Source: Cliona cf. orientalis
Lineage: Eukaryota > Porifera > Demospongiae > Clionaida > Clionaidae
Assembly (NCBI GenBank): GCA_963930775.1
Contig: OZ005689.1
Coordinates: forward strand, 33,403,235-33,467,234
DNA length: 64,000 bases
Reading direction: 5' to 3'
The translations under genes were made by a program, and so were the position numbers. Shown here piece after piece: positions 47,106 through 57,730 of the stretch (positions are counted from its first letter, which is position 1; every line of letters starts with the position of its first letter). Below the pieces are notes generated by a model, which saw only the letters and a list, made by a program, of their open reading frames with translations, did no database searches and was not told the origin of the DNA.

Positions 47106-47767
47106 GTGACCGGATTTGGGAAAACCCTCCGTATGGGATCCGCGCGCGATTCGCGTAATGCGCGTTTTTAGTAGCTCAGGTCGAAATTTGTCAAAGTCCA
47201 GATTTTGTCATATACATGTCGAACAACCCTTCTTCTAACTGTTGCCGTCTTCTACGGAGGCTAGTCGTGCTATACGAAGGCGAAATAAGCCTTCATTTTG
47301 ACCCACCTAGTCGGCACAGCCACCGTACACGGAGCCCTTGCTATGGGTGGTAATTAGAATTCTCTACCTAGATACAGCTAGATTCATCGAACTACTGTAC
47401 GTTCGCTCACCTTTTTAGCTTCTTGCGCATCTAAGAACAATCGTCTGTCGTTGTCAACAACGAAATTCAACTCTTGCTCGATCTTTACGTTCATTTCGAA
47501 CGGCTCCGCCCAGGTCCATTTAATTGATTTCCGGGTCCCGCGTAGTATGCGGAAACGCCATATGCGTGCATAGCAACGCCTTTAGACCGTAATTTCTTGA
47601 TTATTGGGGGTGTGGCGCGATCACAAACAAAGCGCTGATCTCAACGAAGCGTGCGATCGGCCTAAGTCTTGAACACGGATTAGCTCTATGGTAGAGCTTA
47701 TCAACCATGCATCAAACTCAATTTTCTGAAAAAATCCCATACAGAGGATTTTCCCAAATCCGGTCAC
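47106..47767 (-). mobile_element. GTGACC-ended element, copy 3, inside an exon
   Basis: 662 bp with tips GTGACCGGATTTGGGAAAAC and GATTTTCCCAAATCCGGTCAC less one base. AATT lies on both sides, a probable 4-base duplication. Inserted within the last exon of the DUF6589 gene. The exon-like segment lies on the minus strand at 47494-47411. Confidence 0.9.
47411..47494 (-). other. Conserved 28-codon exon-like segment, copy 3
   Basis: Reads ATG then NVKIEQELNFVVDNDRRLFL, ending KK at a GTGAGC donor. Same 84-base length as copies 1 and 2. Confidence 0.55.
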
Positions 47768-48838
47768 AATTTCCATCAACATTAGGAAAGCCAGACAAAT
47801 TGAAGTATATTAGGAGAACCATAGGAAAGTTTGTTGACAAATATGTATTGAATTTTGAGGCAAACAGTTCAAGTTTACTTTCATCAACGGACACTGAACA
47901 TCAGCAGCAGCCAAATAATTGTGATACACAATTAATAAACATAGCAGATGATGGAATTTTTAACTATGCTTGCCGACTACTTTCATATGGCTTACTCTCT
48001 AGGAATTTTCAGGGTGCTACAGATAATGGCGATGAAAAACGTACCTGTCGTTTGTGGAAGTTCCTAATGCTACATTTCAAGACAAACGGGAGAACCAAAT
48101 ATTCACTACAAGCATTTAACTAACTTAATAGCACAGATTAATGCTCTACTATCTCCTCAATTAGCTTACCAATTAATGTGGAACAGAACATGCAACACTA
48201 AAGGTGGACAGGGTAAAAATAAGGAACTTGATTTGCACAATGAACACATCAACAGAGTATTCAAGGATGACAATAACACCTTTCGTTCGAATCTCACAGA
48301 ACACAGCATAGCTAGAAGTGGTCATGCAATTGGACCCATAATGAAGATCATTGAACAGTTCGATAATGTTTTGGATATAAAACAAGAATCAGGTCATCAC
48401 GAAATGCCAAGTCTGGAAGGGGACTTCAATTTGGTACTAAATGAATTACGAAGGGAGAAGGTATTCACTAAAGTACCAGGCAGACAGCATAGTTCATTCC
48501 CAGACATTCAAAGCGATCCATTCAAATCATTGAAGAAAGAACCACACAAACTACAGCAGTGGCTAAAGAAAAGGAGGAGGATTTCTGCTTTAGAGATCAA
48601 GCTATGGCGAGCCAAAAATTCTAGTTTAATTTATGAAAATAATTAGATTTTTGTTACACAATACTTTTTATGATATCCAAAATTTCTTGTCCATAACCAA
48701 AAATTAAACACTTCTCTTCTAGATCTGAAACAGTTTCGATAAAGTTACAACTCTCTAGAATAGTCTATAATATTTTCTGACAAACGACAAGCAATATCTT
48801 CACCAACATACAATGGAACTGTATAAGTGCAGACAATA

Positions 48839-50131
48839 TCATGATGTTGCCAGGATGGTCTGACGAATATCCAAAAGTTTTGCTTTCAGTACTAAGCGCT
48901 GTTGATCTGAAAGCTGGTGAACTTGAATAGCAGTACAATTGCTATCAGTATTGTGCTCAGTGGTAAGACTTAGCGTTTCAGCTTGTGGAGGGTTGTAGGG
49001 GCATGGGTTATCACACTGGCAATGTATGGTACAAAGGTCACAACACACGTGTTTAGGGCCATCATAGGGAATTTCTTTACTCGTGAATTGTTTCAGTAGA
49101 AACTTTCGCCTGCATCCCTTATCCAAGTGGACATACTCCATCAATTTGCTCACATGTCCCACCATAGAGTATGGATATTTGTAAATGATGGCATGGCTGA
49201 ACTTATTGTCTCGCCCTGCTCTCCCAGCTTCCTGTACATAGTCATCAACATCACTAGATGGCCCATAATGAATTATTGTTTGTATATTGGGGATATTGAC
49301 ACCCATTCCAAATGCTATAGTACTAAAAAGTACTCTGCACACACCTTTTTCATTTCGGAGGGATGTGAGAATATCCATTTTATCAGATTCGTCAATTTTA
49401 GAATGATACATAGCAAAGAGGCGTCTTGATACATCAGGTGCACTTCCTGTCGGTTCATATCCCTCCTCTCGCAAGTTTACAGCAAACAGCTTGTACAGGG
49501 AAGCACAGGTATGGAGAGACCAACAAAATACAACCACTCGGTCAAGAGAAGTACGATACTGTTTGAGAGCATCAATTAATCAGCCAAAATTAAGCATATG
49601 GTCAGTTTTAACAGTCACAACACTATAACGAATATTAGGCCTATCAGGTGATGCCTCAATGAGAGTATACCCTTGCATCTGTAGCTTGCTAGTTATTTTG
49701 TTTCAAACATCATTTGTAGCAGTTGCTGTCGATGCTAAGGCGGGGGGGGGGGGGGGGGGTACTTGAAGGTAGTAAAGAGCGCAGCTGACCGAGACGGCCA
49801 TACCATTCTCTGAAAACTTCACCCATTCCCCAAAAAAATAGGTACATATGTACATGTAAGTATGTGAATTATTGTCACATGACTGTCACATTTCAACTTA
49901 CCATTTTGCCACACAATGGGCTTCATCAATTACCAACGCCAAAATATTTTCTTGAAAAGCGTCAGAAAGGATGGTTTTTCTCCAGTGATCAGTCCCACGA
50001 AGTCCTTCTGGACTGGCAAAGATATAAACAGATTGTAAAACGCAGGGATCACTCTCCAGCACACGATCTCTGTGGCTGACACACAATGAGGCCTTGAATC
50101 CCTTGTCTCTCAATGCTGCCACTTGGTCCAT
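48839..50131 (-). pseudogene. RecQ-like helicase, truncated and interrupted
   Basis: Exon 50131 to about 49900 starts MDQVAALRDKGFKASLCV (motif Ia region) and includes the Walker B box VIDEAHCVAKW before a GTAAGT donor. After a short intron comes REWYGRLGQLRSLLPSS, then a run of 18 C read as poly-Pro in place of the expected hydrophobic strand, then STATAT (motif III). Two in-frame TGA codons follow before the helicase C-terminal domain: VVVFCWSLHT, KMDILTSLRNEKGVCRVLFS, TIAFGMGVNIPNI (motif V), YVQEAGRAGRDNKF (motif VI), and a Cys-rich RecQ zinc-binding tail (CCDLCTIHCQCDNPC). The Walker A exon upstream is absent. RecQ-type helicases unwind DNA in a 3'-5' direction in repair; this copy belongs to the repeated RecQ-like proteins of invertebrate genomes and cannot be functional. 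Confidence 0.85.
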
Positions 50132-50877
50132 ATCAAAACATTGTCAAATTTGCTGTACAAGAGATAAGTATTGTACAAACCACAATGTACAAGCAGCTCG
50201 ATAACAGCATGTATGGGGGCCGAGGGTCTATTTTTGTACTATATACATTCAAAAAACTTTATTTTGCCCAGTAATATGTTTAATACGCTTACCAGAACTC
50301 TCGTTAATCCTTACTCTTTCATTTGGTACCCCATATGCAGGTCTCGCTTGAGCGGAACGCAGTGTTATCGTACGGAGAAGCACCAGCACTCGAGAATGTT
50401 TATGTATTATCTATGTATTGATTGTAATGGGGCTGTCCCATAAATGTGCTCATATATGTTTGTATAGTGGGTAAAACCCTGCAATACGGAGTGGATGCGC
50501 AAGCGCAGTGTTTGCTGAGTCAGGCAATATGCAACATGCAACATTTGATAAACATCCTACGGGTGTTAATTTCACTGTAAGATTCTGAGTCTACTTAATA
50601 TGGCGCAGTGCTATCCTATCAATAAGTGAGTTGTCACGGTAATTAAGTACTGTTAAGTCTATTAAATGGTTCTTTCGAAGGGTTGGCATTAAAAGGAGTG
50701 TGGCAGCTGCTCACATGTTGCATGCAGTTGGCAAACCCATTGCTCACTAGCACTGACGGTGTCCTGCTAAGTTGCATGCACATATAACTGCTACAGGGTG
50801 GGCCGGGGGCACTCTATAGTACACTGAGAATACAATCTTACTACCACTGATGATTATTGTGTTGTATGTACTCTGCA
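50132..50877. other. No gene recognised
   Basis: No supported exon. The missing upstream RecQ exons are not here. Confidence 0.4.
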
Positions 50878-52343
50878 GCTACTATCTATATAGTGTGTCT
50901 CGACCAGACAAGTATGGTCGTCCAACGGTTGATCTGTCCAAAGATCCAGAGGCCAGAGTTGAATTATCAACTCTATCGGAATCTCAGCGTTTATTAGAAT
51001 GCGTCATTACCAAAGTATTTAACCACAATGCAATACCACTGGATATATCAGATGCCATCCGTGCTACATTTAGGAGCAGAATGGGGAAAAGTTTATCAAA
51101 ACTTGGAGGCCCAAGGCGCTCACAGGAGATTGATAGGTGGGCTGATCCTGGTTCCATTTGGTCATTTACAGTTGATTCCAACGAAGTGTGCAAGCAATTG
51201 CTAAAGCGAAAGCGTGACGTTGAGAAAGAACTGAATCGTGAAGTAACTAAAAGGAGAAAAGTTGAGCAAACTGTGTGTGAATTAAAAGGAGAAGTGAAAA
51301 CTTTACAAGCACAAAAGACATCTTCTGAAGGAGCTAGGCGTGAAAGTTCATCCAAATCATGGGAGTCGTACAGTCGCCAACAGCGTGGCAATATTAAAAA
51401 AGGCTCTCTTCAGATATTAGATCAGCACTTTCCACCTGTAGCAGTGACCACTTTGAACCAGTATCTGTTGAATTGGTGAACACTTCTGGTAAGAAAGAGA
51501 TTCTAGATATCAAGAAAGGGACTTTCTCTAATGCTCCAGAGTCAACAGCGATGGAATCTAATGACGACCACGACAGTGCAAAATTTGCACTATTCATTAA
51601 AGATAAATTTTGCCTTTCTGATGAAGCCTATCATGAAGTAGCACTCCTATCAGGTAGTTTACCAAAACTACACACTGTGAAAAGACTTACGAAATCACTA
51701 AATGCCCAGTCTAACATAACTCCTACGGTTGGTGTTGTTGGTGTCGAACAAAAAGTACAGGAGCGCTTGGAGGCTAAGCGTTAATTATGAATATGCTTCA
51801 TAGAAATATGAATTCAAGAAGAATCCTATCCCTGAGAGTCTTGAAGGAAAAGCCAAACTTGCTGATAAGTTGGCCCAATTCGGTGTGACATTGCGTTCAT
51901 ATTCTACTTCACTGGAGCAGAAAGACATAACTTGGTAAGTTAAGTTACAGTAGTGTCCTGGGCTCCCATGTGGCTTGTTTCAAGGGGCCAATGTAGCAGC
52001 TTCTATACAAAGGTATTCCAGGGTAAGCACCCATGTGGGCCAAAATTGTGAGATGTTTTTAAGCACCCATGGGTGCTTACCCAGGACACTCTGATACATG
52101 TTGTGTATAACAATATTATGGTTTTGGGTTATGCATTTCTGTTATTTGTATGAGTTAGTAACTTAGTATTGACTTAATTATTCCTACATGCTTGTGTCCT
52201 AACTACAGTGATCCACCTCCAAATAAGAAACCTCGTTTCAGTGATGGAAAGGATGATGGTAGTAGTGACATTAGGATCTCTGAACGCAATACTAATTCCC
52301 CATACAAAAGACAACCGAATCCACCTGTCAGTGATGGCGAGTA
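50878..52343 (+). pseudogene. Uncharacterised coiled-coil gene fragment
   Basis: An open segment (50896-51478) carries RPDKYGRPTVDLSKDPEARV, a helical part, and a strongly charged coiled coil (KRKRDVEKELNREVTKRRKV). About 51430 the frame must change to continue with FEPVSVELVNTSGKKEILDI and FALFIKDKFCLSDEAYHEVA, up to EQKVQERLEAKR at 51784. A further exon (about 51806-51935, KNPIPESLEGKAKLADKL, donor GTAAGT) joins in phase to 52209-52343 (acceptor CTACAG), ending with a basic NKKPRF patch. I recall longer invertebrate proteins with the KDKFxxSxxAYHE segment, where several hundred more residues intervene; here that middle is missing, so this copy is probably an internally deleted relic. No function assigned. 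Confidence 0.5.
51952..52090. mobile_element. 139 bp MITE in an intron
   Basis: AGTGTCCTGGGCTCCCATG at the left pairs with GGGTGCTTACCCAGGACACT at the right. It lies within the 51936-52208 intron. Loosely related to 22040-22220 and 46648-46812. Confidence 0.75.
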
Positions 52344-52719
52344 ATGGAATGTTAAATGCAAGAGTTTAGTATCAACTTTCTAGCTATGGAAGTACTTCAA
52401 TCTGGTAACAGTTACAATCATTAGTTTAATTATTGCTGATTGAATAGTTATCACTACATTTTACATTGATGCCAGTTGGAGACATACAAACATGTACATG
52501 CAGCTATTATTTTGTTTATCAGCTTGAACATTGTATGTATACACTGAAGATATATTGTTATGTACTATGCCATTTAACTGAATGGCATTGTCACCTAACC
52601 ACTCAGTTATTGTTGAATGAATTAATAACACACTGTATGGAGTGTGATATTAATTTTTTTGATTTGGGAGCTTGTAAATCAGAAATACAGATAGGTGCTT
52701 GAAAGTTAGGATCAAGTGG

Positions 52720-53930
52720 GGTTGCTTTGGAACCCCCAGGATGTGCAGTAGGTATACTACACAAGGTACACAAGGTGTAGTTGGGTTAGGGTACACACAG
52801 AAATGCAGAAATGTCTGGGTGTATGGTGTATGGTGGGTGTACTAAGGATTAGCTGAACCCATCAACCTGGGGATATCCCAGGGTGTGCTTAGGTCGAGTG
52901 TACATGTATAGTGTCAAACTGAGGGGCACCTGAAGTGGGGAAATCCCCGGGTGTATGGTCAGTGTACTTGGGTAGAAGGTATAGCTGGGAACAAAGGATT
53001 ACCTGTGTACACCAAGCTGAGGATATCCCAGGGTATACTTAGGTAGTTTCAAATGGAGGGGCACATGAAGTGGGGAAATCCCCGGGTGTATGGTCAGTGT
53101 ACTTGGGTAGAAGGTATAGCTGGGAACAAAGGATTACCTGTGTACACCAAGCTGAGGATATCCCAGGGTATACTTAGGTCTATAGATAGTTTCAAACGGA
53201 GGGGCACATGAAGTGGGGAAATCCCTGGGTGCCAGTATGGTCAGTGTACTTGGGTAGAAGGTATAGCTGGGAACAAAGGATTACCTGTGTACACCAAGCT
53301 GAGGATATCCCAGGGTATACTTAGGTCTATAGATAGTTTCAAACGGAGGGGCACATGAAGTGGGGAAATCCCTGGGTGCCAGTATGGTCAGTGTACTTGG
53401 GTAGAAGGTATAGCTGGGAACAAAGTATTACCTGTATACACTTAGCTGAGGATATCCTGGGGTATACTTAGGTAGTTTCAAACTGAGAGGAACCTGAGGA
53501 CATTAGTGGGGAAATCCCAGGTAAGTGTATTGGTGTAGATGGTATAGTTAGGATTACCTGTATACGGTTCTTATACTAAGTACTTAGATAGTGTGTGCGT
53601 GCAGTGGGAAGGGTTTAAGAGTATACTCACCTAAGTGGGGAAATCCCTTGGTGTATGATGGGTGTACATAATATTATGATATGAACTTGGATAGACTGTA
53701 TAGTTGGGAACTGAGGAAATCTCGGGGTGCATTTACTTAGTGTGTGTAGTGGGAACTAGACTAAAGTGGGGGAAATCCCAGGGTGTATGGTGGACCTTAG
53801 AGTATGTACTTGGGAGCTGGGAACTAATGATTACAGGTATACACGGAAGTAGAGAAATCCAAGGGTGTATGGTGTATGTATGGTAGGAAGGATATATTTG
53901 TAAAGTGCCAAGTAGGGAACTTGGAGAACT
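52720..53930. repeat. Minisatellite, ~131-147 bp unit
   Basis: The unit TCAAACGGAGGGGCAC ... AGTGGGGAAATCCC ... CAGTGTACTTGGGTAGAAGG ... GCTGAGGATATCCCAGGGTA is present about five times between 52915 and 53500. More divergent half-units on both sides carry the GGGGAAATCCC and ATCCCAGGGTGT phrases. Units three and four are nearly identical, so the array is recent or homogenised. Confidence 0.9.
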
Positions 53931-53984
53931 GAGAACGCTGATGGCAATCCCAGACATGAGTGGGGAGTTTTGCCTTTCCTCTGG

Positions 53985-55840
53985 ATGCTGATTTGCGTCT
54001 CCTACCACCTGACATGACATTGACAGGAATTCTCCTTCCTGGTCTCAGGTATCCACCTTGCGTACTTCTGATACTGCCTCCAAATACCCATCCAAAACGA
54101 CGAAGAGCACTAGAAATCCTAGCATCGTGAAATGGACCACTCTCTGCCATATTTTCGTATCTTTTCAAGAATATCTGCATTCCTTGAGCTACCAGAGTAT
54201 TTTTCTTAATTTTTGCTGTAACATCTTCTGCAAACTCTTCTATCTGCTTCACAGATCATCTACGATAACTTGAGAAGAGTATCCTGTACTAGTAGACGGC
54301 TCATCAGTTTGGGTATCCACTGCAGAAGATCGCATGAGATCCCATGCTGTTCCAGTAAAATCAGGCATATCAGGATCAGTATTGTGAGTGGAATCTGTGT
54401 GGCAAAGTGATTCCTCATGCTTCTTTTGATGAAGAGAAGAGTAAAAAATTTGGATCTTGTACGGTTTGGGGACCTATGGCAATCATAGCTAAATTCTGCC
54501 TTGTTTCAGGTGATAATGTAGGGATGCAATTAATGCTGGGGATGTGAAAGTGCTTTACTATAGCTGCCTGATGAGAACAAGGAAAGCCGTCTTGACCAGC
54601 ATTGCAACTACAAACTCCAAGTTTGATATCAACCAGATACTTCACTCCACATTCGGTTTGACTGCTTACAAGGTAGGTACCATTGACTTCATCCAACTTC
54701 TCAATATGATTCTCACTGATACCACTGCACTTTATCCCTTGAAACTTAAGTGAAATGTGATGCTCAAATCTATTATGAGCGACACTGAGAATCTTCTTAC
54801 TGTAGTACAATTCAAGACAGTCAGTGACAAAACTGAACATTTGCACGAGATTGTAGGCTTTCACTCTGCTGAATACGAGATCTTTCAAAATTCGCATTCC
54901 AGCCTCAGCATAGTTGTTTGTTTGATTTCCTCTCACAGATGCTTTCGGTAGCACAAAGCCCACTTCTTTCTTTGATCCCACTGGTTTCAGATGTACATTT
55001 TGTAGTAATAACGCTGTTCTATTAATTATCAGCATAGGCTAATCATAAAGCTGGACGAGATAAGTCTTAGTTTTTTTTAGGTTTCTTGCATTTCTGCATT
55101 TCTGATCCCATCATTTTTGCCCCTTATTTCAGCATAGGCTGGCTCTCTTGAGATGCTCAATGGTCTTCTTAGGTGGTTTGTGATGACTGATAATGTTGGA
55201 ATCTTGTCCGTCCAGTCAATCAGCTTTCTCTTGTTTTTTGGATCCTTGCTTTAGCACCCTTCCAAAATTTGTTGTAAGCACCCTCAAGCCACACCATTTT
55301 GATTTCACTCATCTCAATCTTTAGCACTTCCCAAGCAGAGGCTCTTTATCACAATTTTAACAATCAATGGCAACATGACCAATAGTAACTAAAGAAGTAT
55401 CATTAACTGACTGAACTTCATGTAACCACCAGAATGTATAAATGAACATGTAATGTTTTGGTCACCTCACTCTACAATTTAATAGAATTACGAAAAATTA
55501 TATAACATATACCCTGCAGGGTGGATTCAATAAAGCTTCAAACATGGAGATCAAATCAGGATCTACTTCTTGTGGTGTTTCTGAAGTGGGTAAAAACTGT
55601 ACTCTTTGCATTTTTAAAGATTTCTTGCATCACCCATGTACTTTCACGTGCTTAGATCCTGTAGTTCGCATTCGAGAAAGATCTTCCAAGCTGCAGATAA
55701 GGATGCTGAAATCCACTGCTTAAATTTAGGGATGTCTTCCTTCAGCTTGCTTACTTCAATTTTGTCGGCTGTAGGTGGTAGAACTGTAGGTTCCTGGCTC
55801 CACTGACTACATCCTAAATTGTGGTGTATGGGGGAATAGG
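53985..55840 (-). pseudogene. SWIM-zinc-finger (MULE-like) gene, multiply frameshifted
   Basis: Read leftwards. A fragment around 55800-55650 (EVSKLKEDIPKFKQWISASL) and one around 55340-55250 (KIEMSEIKMVWLEGAYNKFW) precede the best part, 55035-54415. That part contains VRGNQTNNYAEAGMRILKDL, a helical region, and YLVDIKLGVCSCNAGQDGFPCSHQ, which fits the SWIM zinc finger CxCx(n)CxH. After two further frame changes the C-terminal part follows: DFTGTAWDLMRSSAVDTQTD, then KKNTLVAQGMQIFLKRYEN and a basic tail (SGGRRRKSASRGKAKLPT). SWIM fingers of this context occur in MULE-type transposases and their domesticated relatives. The DDE core itself was not identified. Several stops make it a pseudogene. 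Confidence 0.6.
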
Positions 55841-56019
55841 AGCTATAATCATTAAACAGTGCAGTATCAATTTAAGATCCAGAAGATCTATTCCGGATTC
55901 TAAACCTGTGTCAGCGTAGGATCTAAGCCATATGCACTACGTACATGAATCATAACAATTATTATTATGATGTAGCTAAACCAAAGTACTGAGCCTTACG
56001 TAGCTGTATTATTATAATA
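55841..56019. other. No gene recognised
   Basis: AT-rich spacer upstream of the SWIM-gene relic. Confidence 0.3.
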
Positions 56020-56436
56020 TTAAATGGCGTATCAGACACACCCATTCGATTATGCGCCGTACACACCCACTATTACGTAACTGTCGAGATAACGCCAAAC
56101 TAGCGTGCCACTGCACTGCGCGCCACAAAATAGAGTGGATTTATATGGGAACTAAGGTGAGAGATCCAGACAGTCTTAAGTTAGCCCTGGAAATGAGAAA
56201 GAAAGAAAGAAAGAAAGAAGAATGAGAAATGGCCTATTTTTTGAACATCTGGTTCTGACGTGTACAATTGTTTTGATGATTGATCTTGGTCTTGTTAGAT
56301 GCTGGAGATTCTGATTTTCACGCTTAGAAATTTCACAAAATTACCAGTTTTGAGATATTTGGTATTTGTAATGTATTACATTTATGGCATATCCGGGCCA
56401 TCCCTACTGATAGAGTCTACCGACTCTATGATTATA
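56020..56436 (-). mobile_element. Dispersed repeat, copy C (truncated)
   Basis: Reverse complement of the first ~410 bases of copies A and B, ending with the AGAGTCTACCGACTCT palindrome. The GC-rich part and the 3' hairpin are missing. Confidence 0.8.
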
Positions 56437-56699
56437 GGCCTGGCTCATTATCTTATAAGCTGCAAACTACTCTGGCTAGCTTTATGCGTTGCCAGAAATG
56501 CCCTATAGTCAGCTGGACATGACACGGAGTTCCGTTTCCGAATGTAGGCGGAGGACGTTAGCGGAAATGTTGTATGGCGCGCGATTAGTGTCTGCGCCCG
56601 CCCCCTAATAACCATTTATAACTTGACAAGTGCGTGCTATAGCACTTGCATGCATATCACAGGCTAGCTAGCTATACAGCAGTCAGTTTTACAATTTTG
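56437..56699. promoter_or_regulatory. Probable promoter region of the chromodomain gene
   Basis: CG-bearing sequence between the repeat and the ATG at 56700, including AAGTGCGTGCTATAGCACTT, a perfect 20-base palindrome around CTATAG (56630-56649). Inferred from position only. Confidence 0.25.
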
Positions 56700-57089
56700 A
56701 TGGCTAGCAAATCTATTTGTGTTGCTGCTGCTGCTATGAGCGTTCGATCTAGAAGAACCTCTGCGACATCCAGCTTTGTGCCAGGATTTTACCGCACACT
56801 AAACGGCGATGTCGATGCGTCGAGCTCCACCTCCACGATCCAGCCCAATACATTAGAACTTTCTTCAACTGGGGACCTGTTACCCGATTGCTGTTTTCTA
56901 GTAGAGAGAGTGGTCACTATAAGAAAGCACAAGGTATTAATATCAGACTACAATAGTAATATGATAAGAAAATTAATAGGTAGGTTAAATTTCACAGGGA
57001 AAGATCAAGTACTTGGTTCTCTGGGATGGCTACCCTAGAGAAGAGGTATCTTGGGTTACTGAGGAGAATGTGACCTCAGCTGCAATCAG
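56700..57089 (+). CDS. Chromodomain protein, first two exons
   Basis: Exon 1 (56700-56933) starts MASKSICVAAAAMSV, is Ser/Thr-rich, and ends ERVVTIRKHK at a GTATTA donor. Exon 2 (56998-57089, acceptor TTTCACAG) continues in phase with GKIKYLVLWDGYPREEVSWV and TEENVTSAAI, then a GTAATA donor. The join yields a complete chromodomain: beta strands, the aromatic YLVLWDG and W positions, and the closing helix. Chromodomains bind methylated histone tails or occur at the end of chromovirus and transposon proteins. No stop or frameshift is visible, unlike neighbouring genes. Downstream exons were not identified, so length and role are open. The intron of 64 bp lacks a strong pyrimidine tract but the phase match is exact. 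Confidence 0.65.
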
Positions 57090-57469
57090 GTAATAACTTG
57101 TATAGTAACTCTTGAACTTCTTCGTTGTTGTTTATTGCACTGTCACAAATAGTCCTCGTCCTCTTGGGGGTGTGTGTCCTTTGCCTTGAAATAAATATCT
57201 AAATACATCTACTCTAAGCTCTACTTCTAATGTATTACTACAGTTCACTCCTAACTTAAGACTGTGACCAATGGCACACTTTAAGTGGCTTGTGGCATCG
57301 GCAACAAGTCGATAGCTTGGCCGTGGTGACTAATAACACAACTTACGTATAAGTAAAAACACAAATTGCACACAACGTTGACACAACGTTCATTAACTGA
57401 ATCAATATGAAGTCTTCAGCTGCGAGAGAAAAAAACTCCAACATAGAAGAGAAAGGGAGCGAGACTTCA

Positions 57470-57730
57470 GAGGAAGCACTCTAGGCAGAGCGAAAGTTTT
57501 TCATCAGAAACTGAAGAACAGCGAGGGGTCAGATTGATTAGATTACGTAATAACCAAAGGGAGAGATTGGTGAGTCTCAGGACGAGCGTGATGCCAGACT
57601 GGACAAAACGAGCGTAAATCAAAGGGAGAGATTGACGAGAGAATCTCAGGACGAGCGTGACACCAGACTGGACAGAATGAGCACAAATCAAAGGGAAAGA
57701 TTGGCAAGAGAGTCTGATAATAAAAAAATT
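57470..57730 (+). pseudogene. Helitron-type charged N-terminal repeat fragment
   Basis: A ~68-base unit containing GAGAGATTG, CTCAGGACGAGCGTGA and CCAGACTGGACA occurs twice in tandem (about 57558-57690) with flanking partial units. In frame it reads RLTRESQDERDTRLDRMSTN then QRERLARES, the same style as the ERLATES repeats at the start of the Helitron gene at 41903. No Rep or zinc-pair region follows, so it is a relic or another protein with this low-complexity motif. Could also be a distal exon of the chromodomain gene. Confidence 0.4.

Larger units (their letters stand above)
43981..48646 (+). pseudogene. DUF6589-domain gene, broken by MITE and frameshifts
   Basis: Exons: 43981-44602, 44784-45158, 45221-45359, 45772-46151, 46231-46482, and 46882 to 48646 (the last containing a MITE). 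Most junctions are GT/AG and in phase. The N-terminal exon starts MDLFICNLCLKSSKQKYRLF and has two CxxC pairs (CNLC, CKQC), a small zinc-binding module. Later exons carry CDHLCEKVHFKSVLRKST, HLVG-type helices, HHWFSLYAIKNRVHGEQL, and the DUF6589 core: PIFFGGDQLTRERASNAQEG, VIPKCEDWHT, KDFRAVNDFIQLLIDSHI, LMWNRTCNTKGGQ, ELDLHNEHINRVFK and SIARSGHAIGPI. Function is unknown; the fold and dispersal suggest a transposon protein. Three lesions are visible: a one-base frame change near 44975, insertion of a 662 bp GTGACC element at 47106, and a one-base change near 48110. Confidence 0.75.

Noticed and set aside
41903-50131. Helitron, DUF6589 and RecQ-like genes as one composite system
   Set aside because: They lie on different strands, each is broken in its own way, and no common terminal repeats enclose them; adjacency is best explained by independent insertions.
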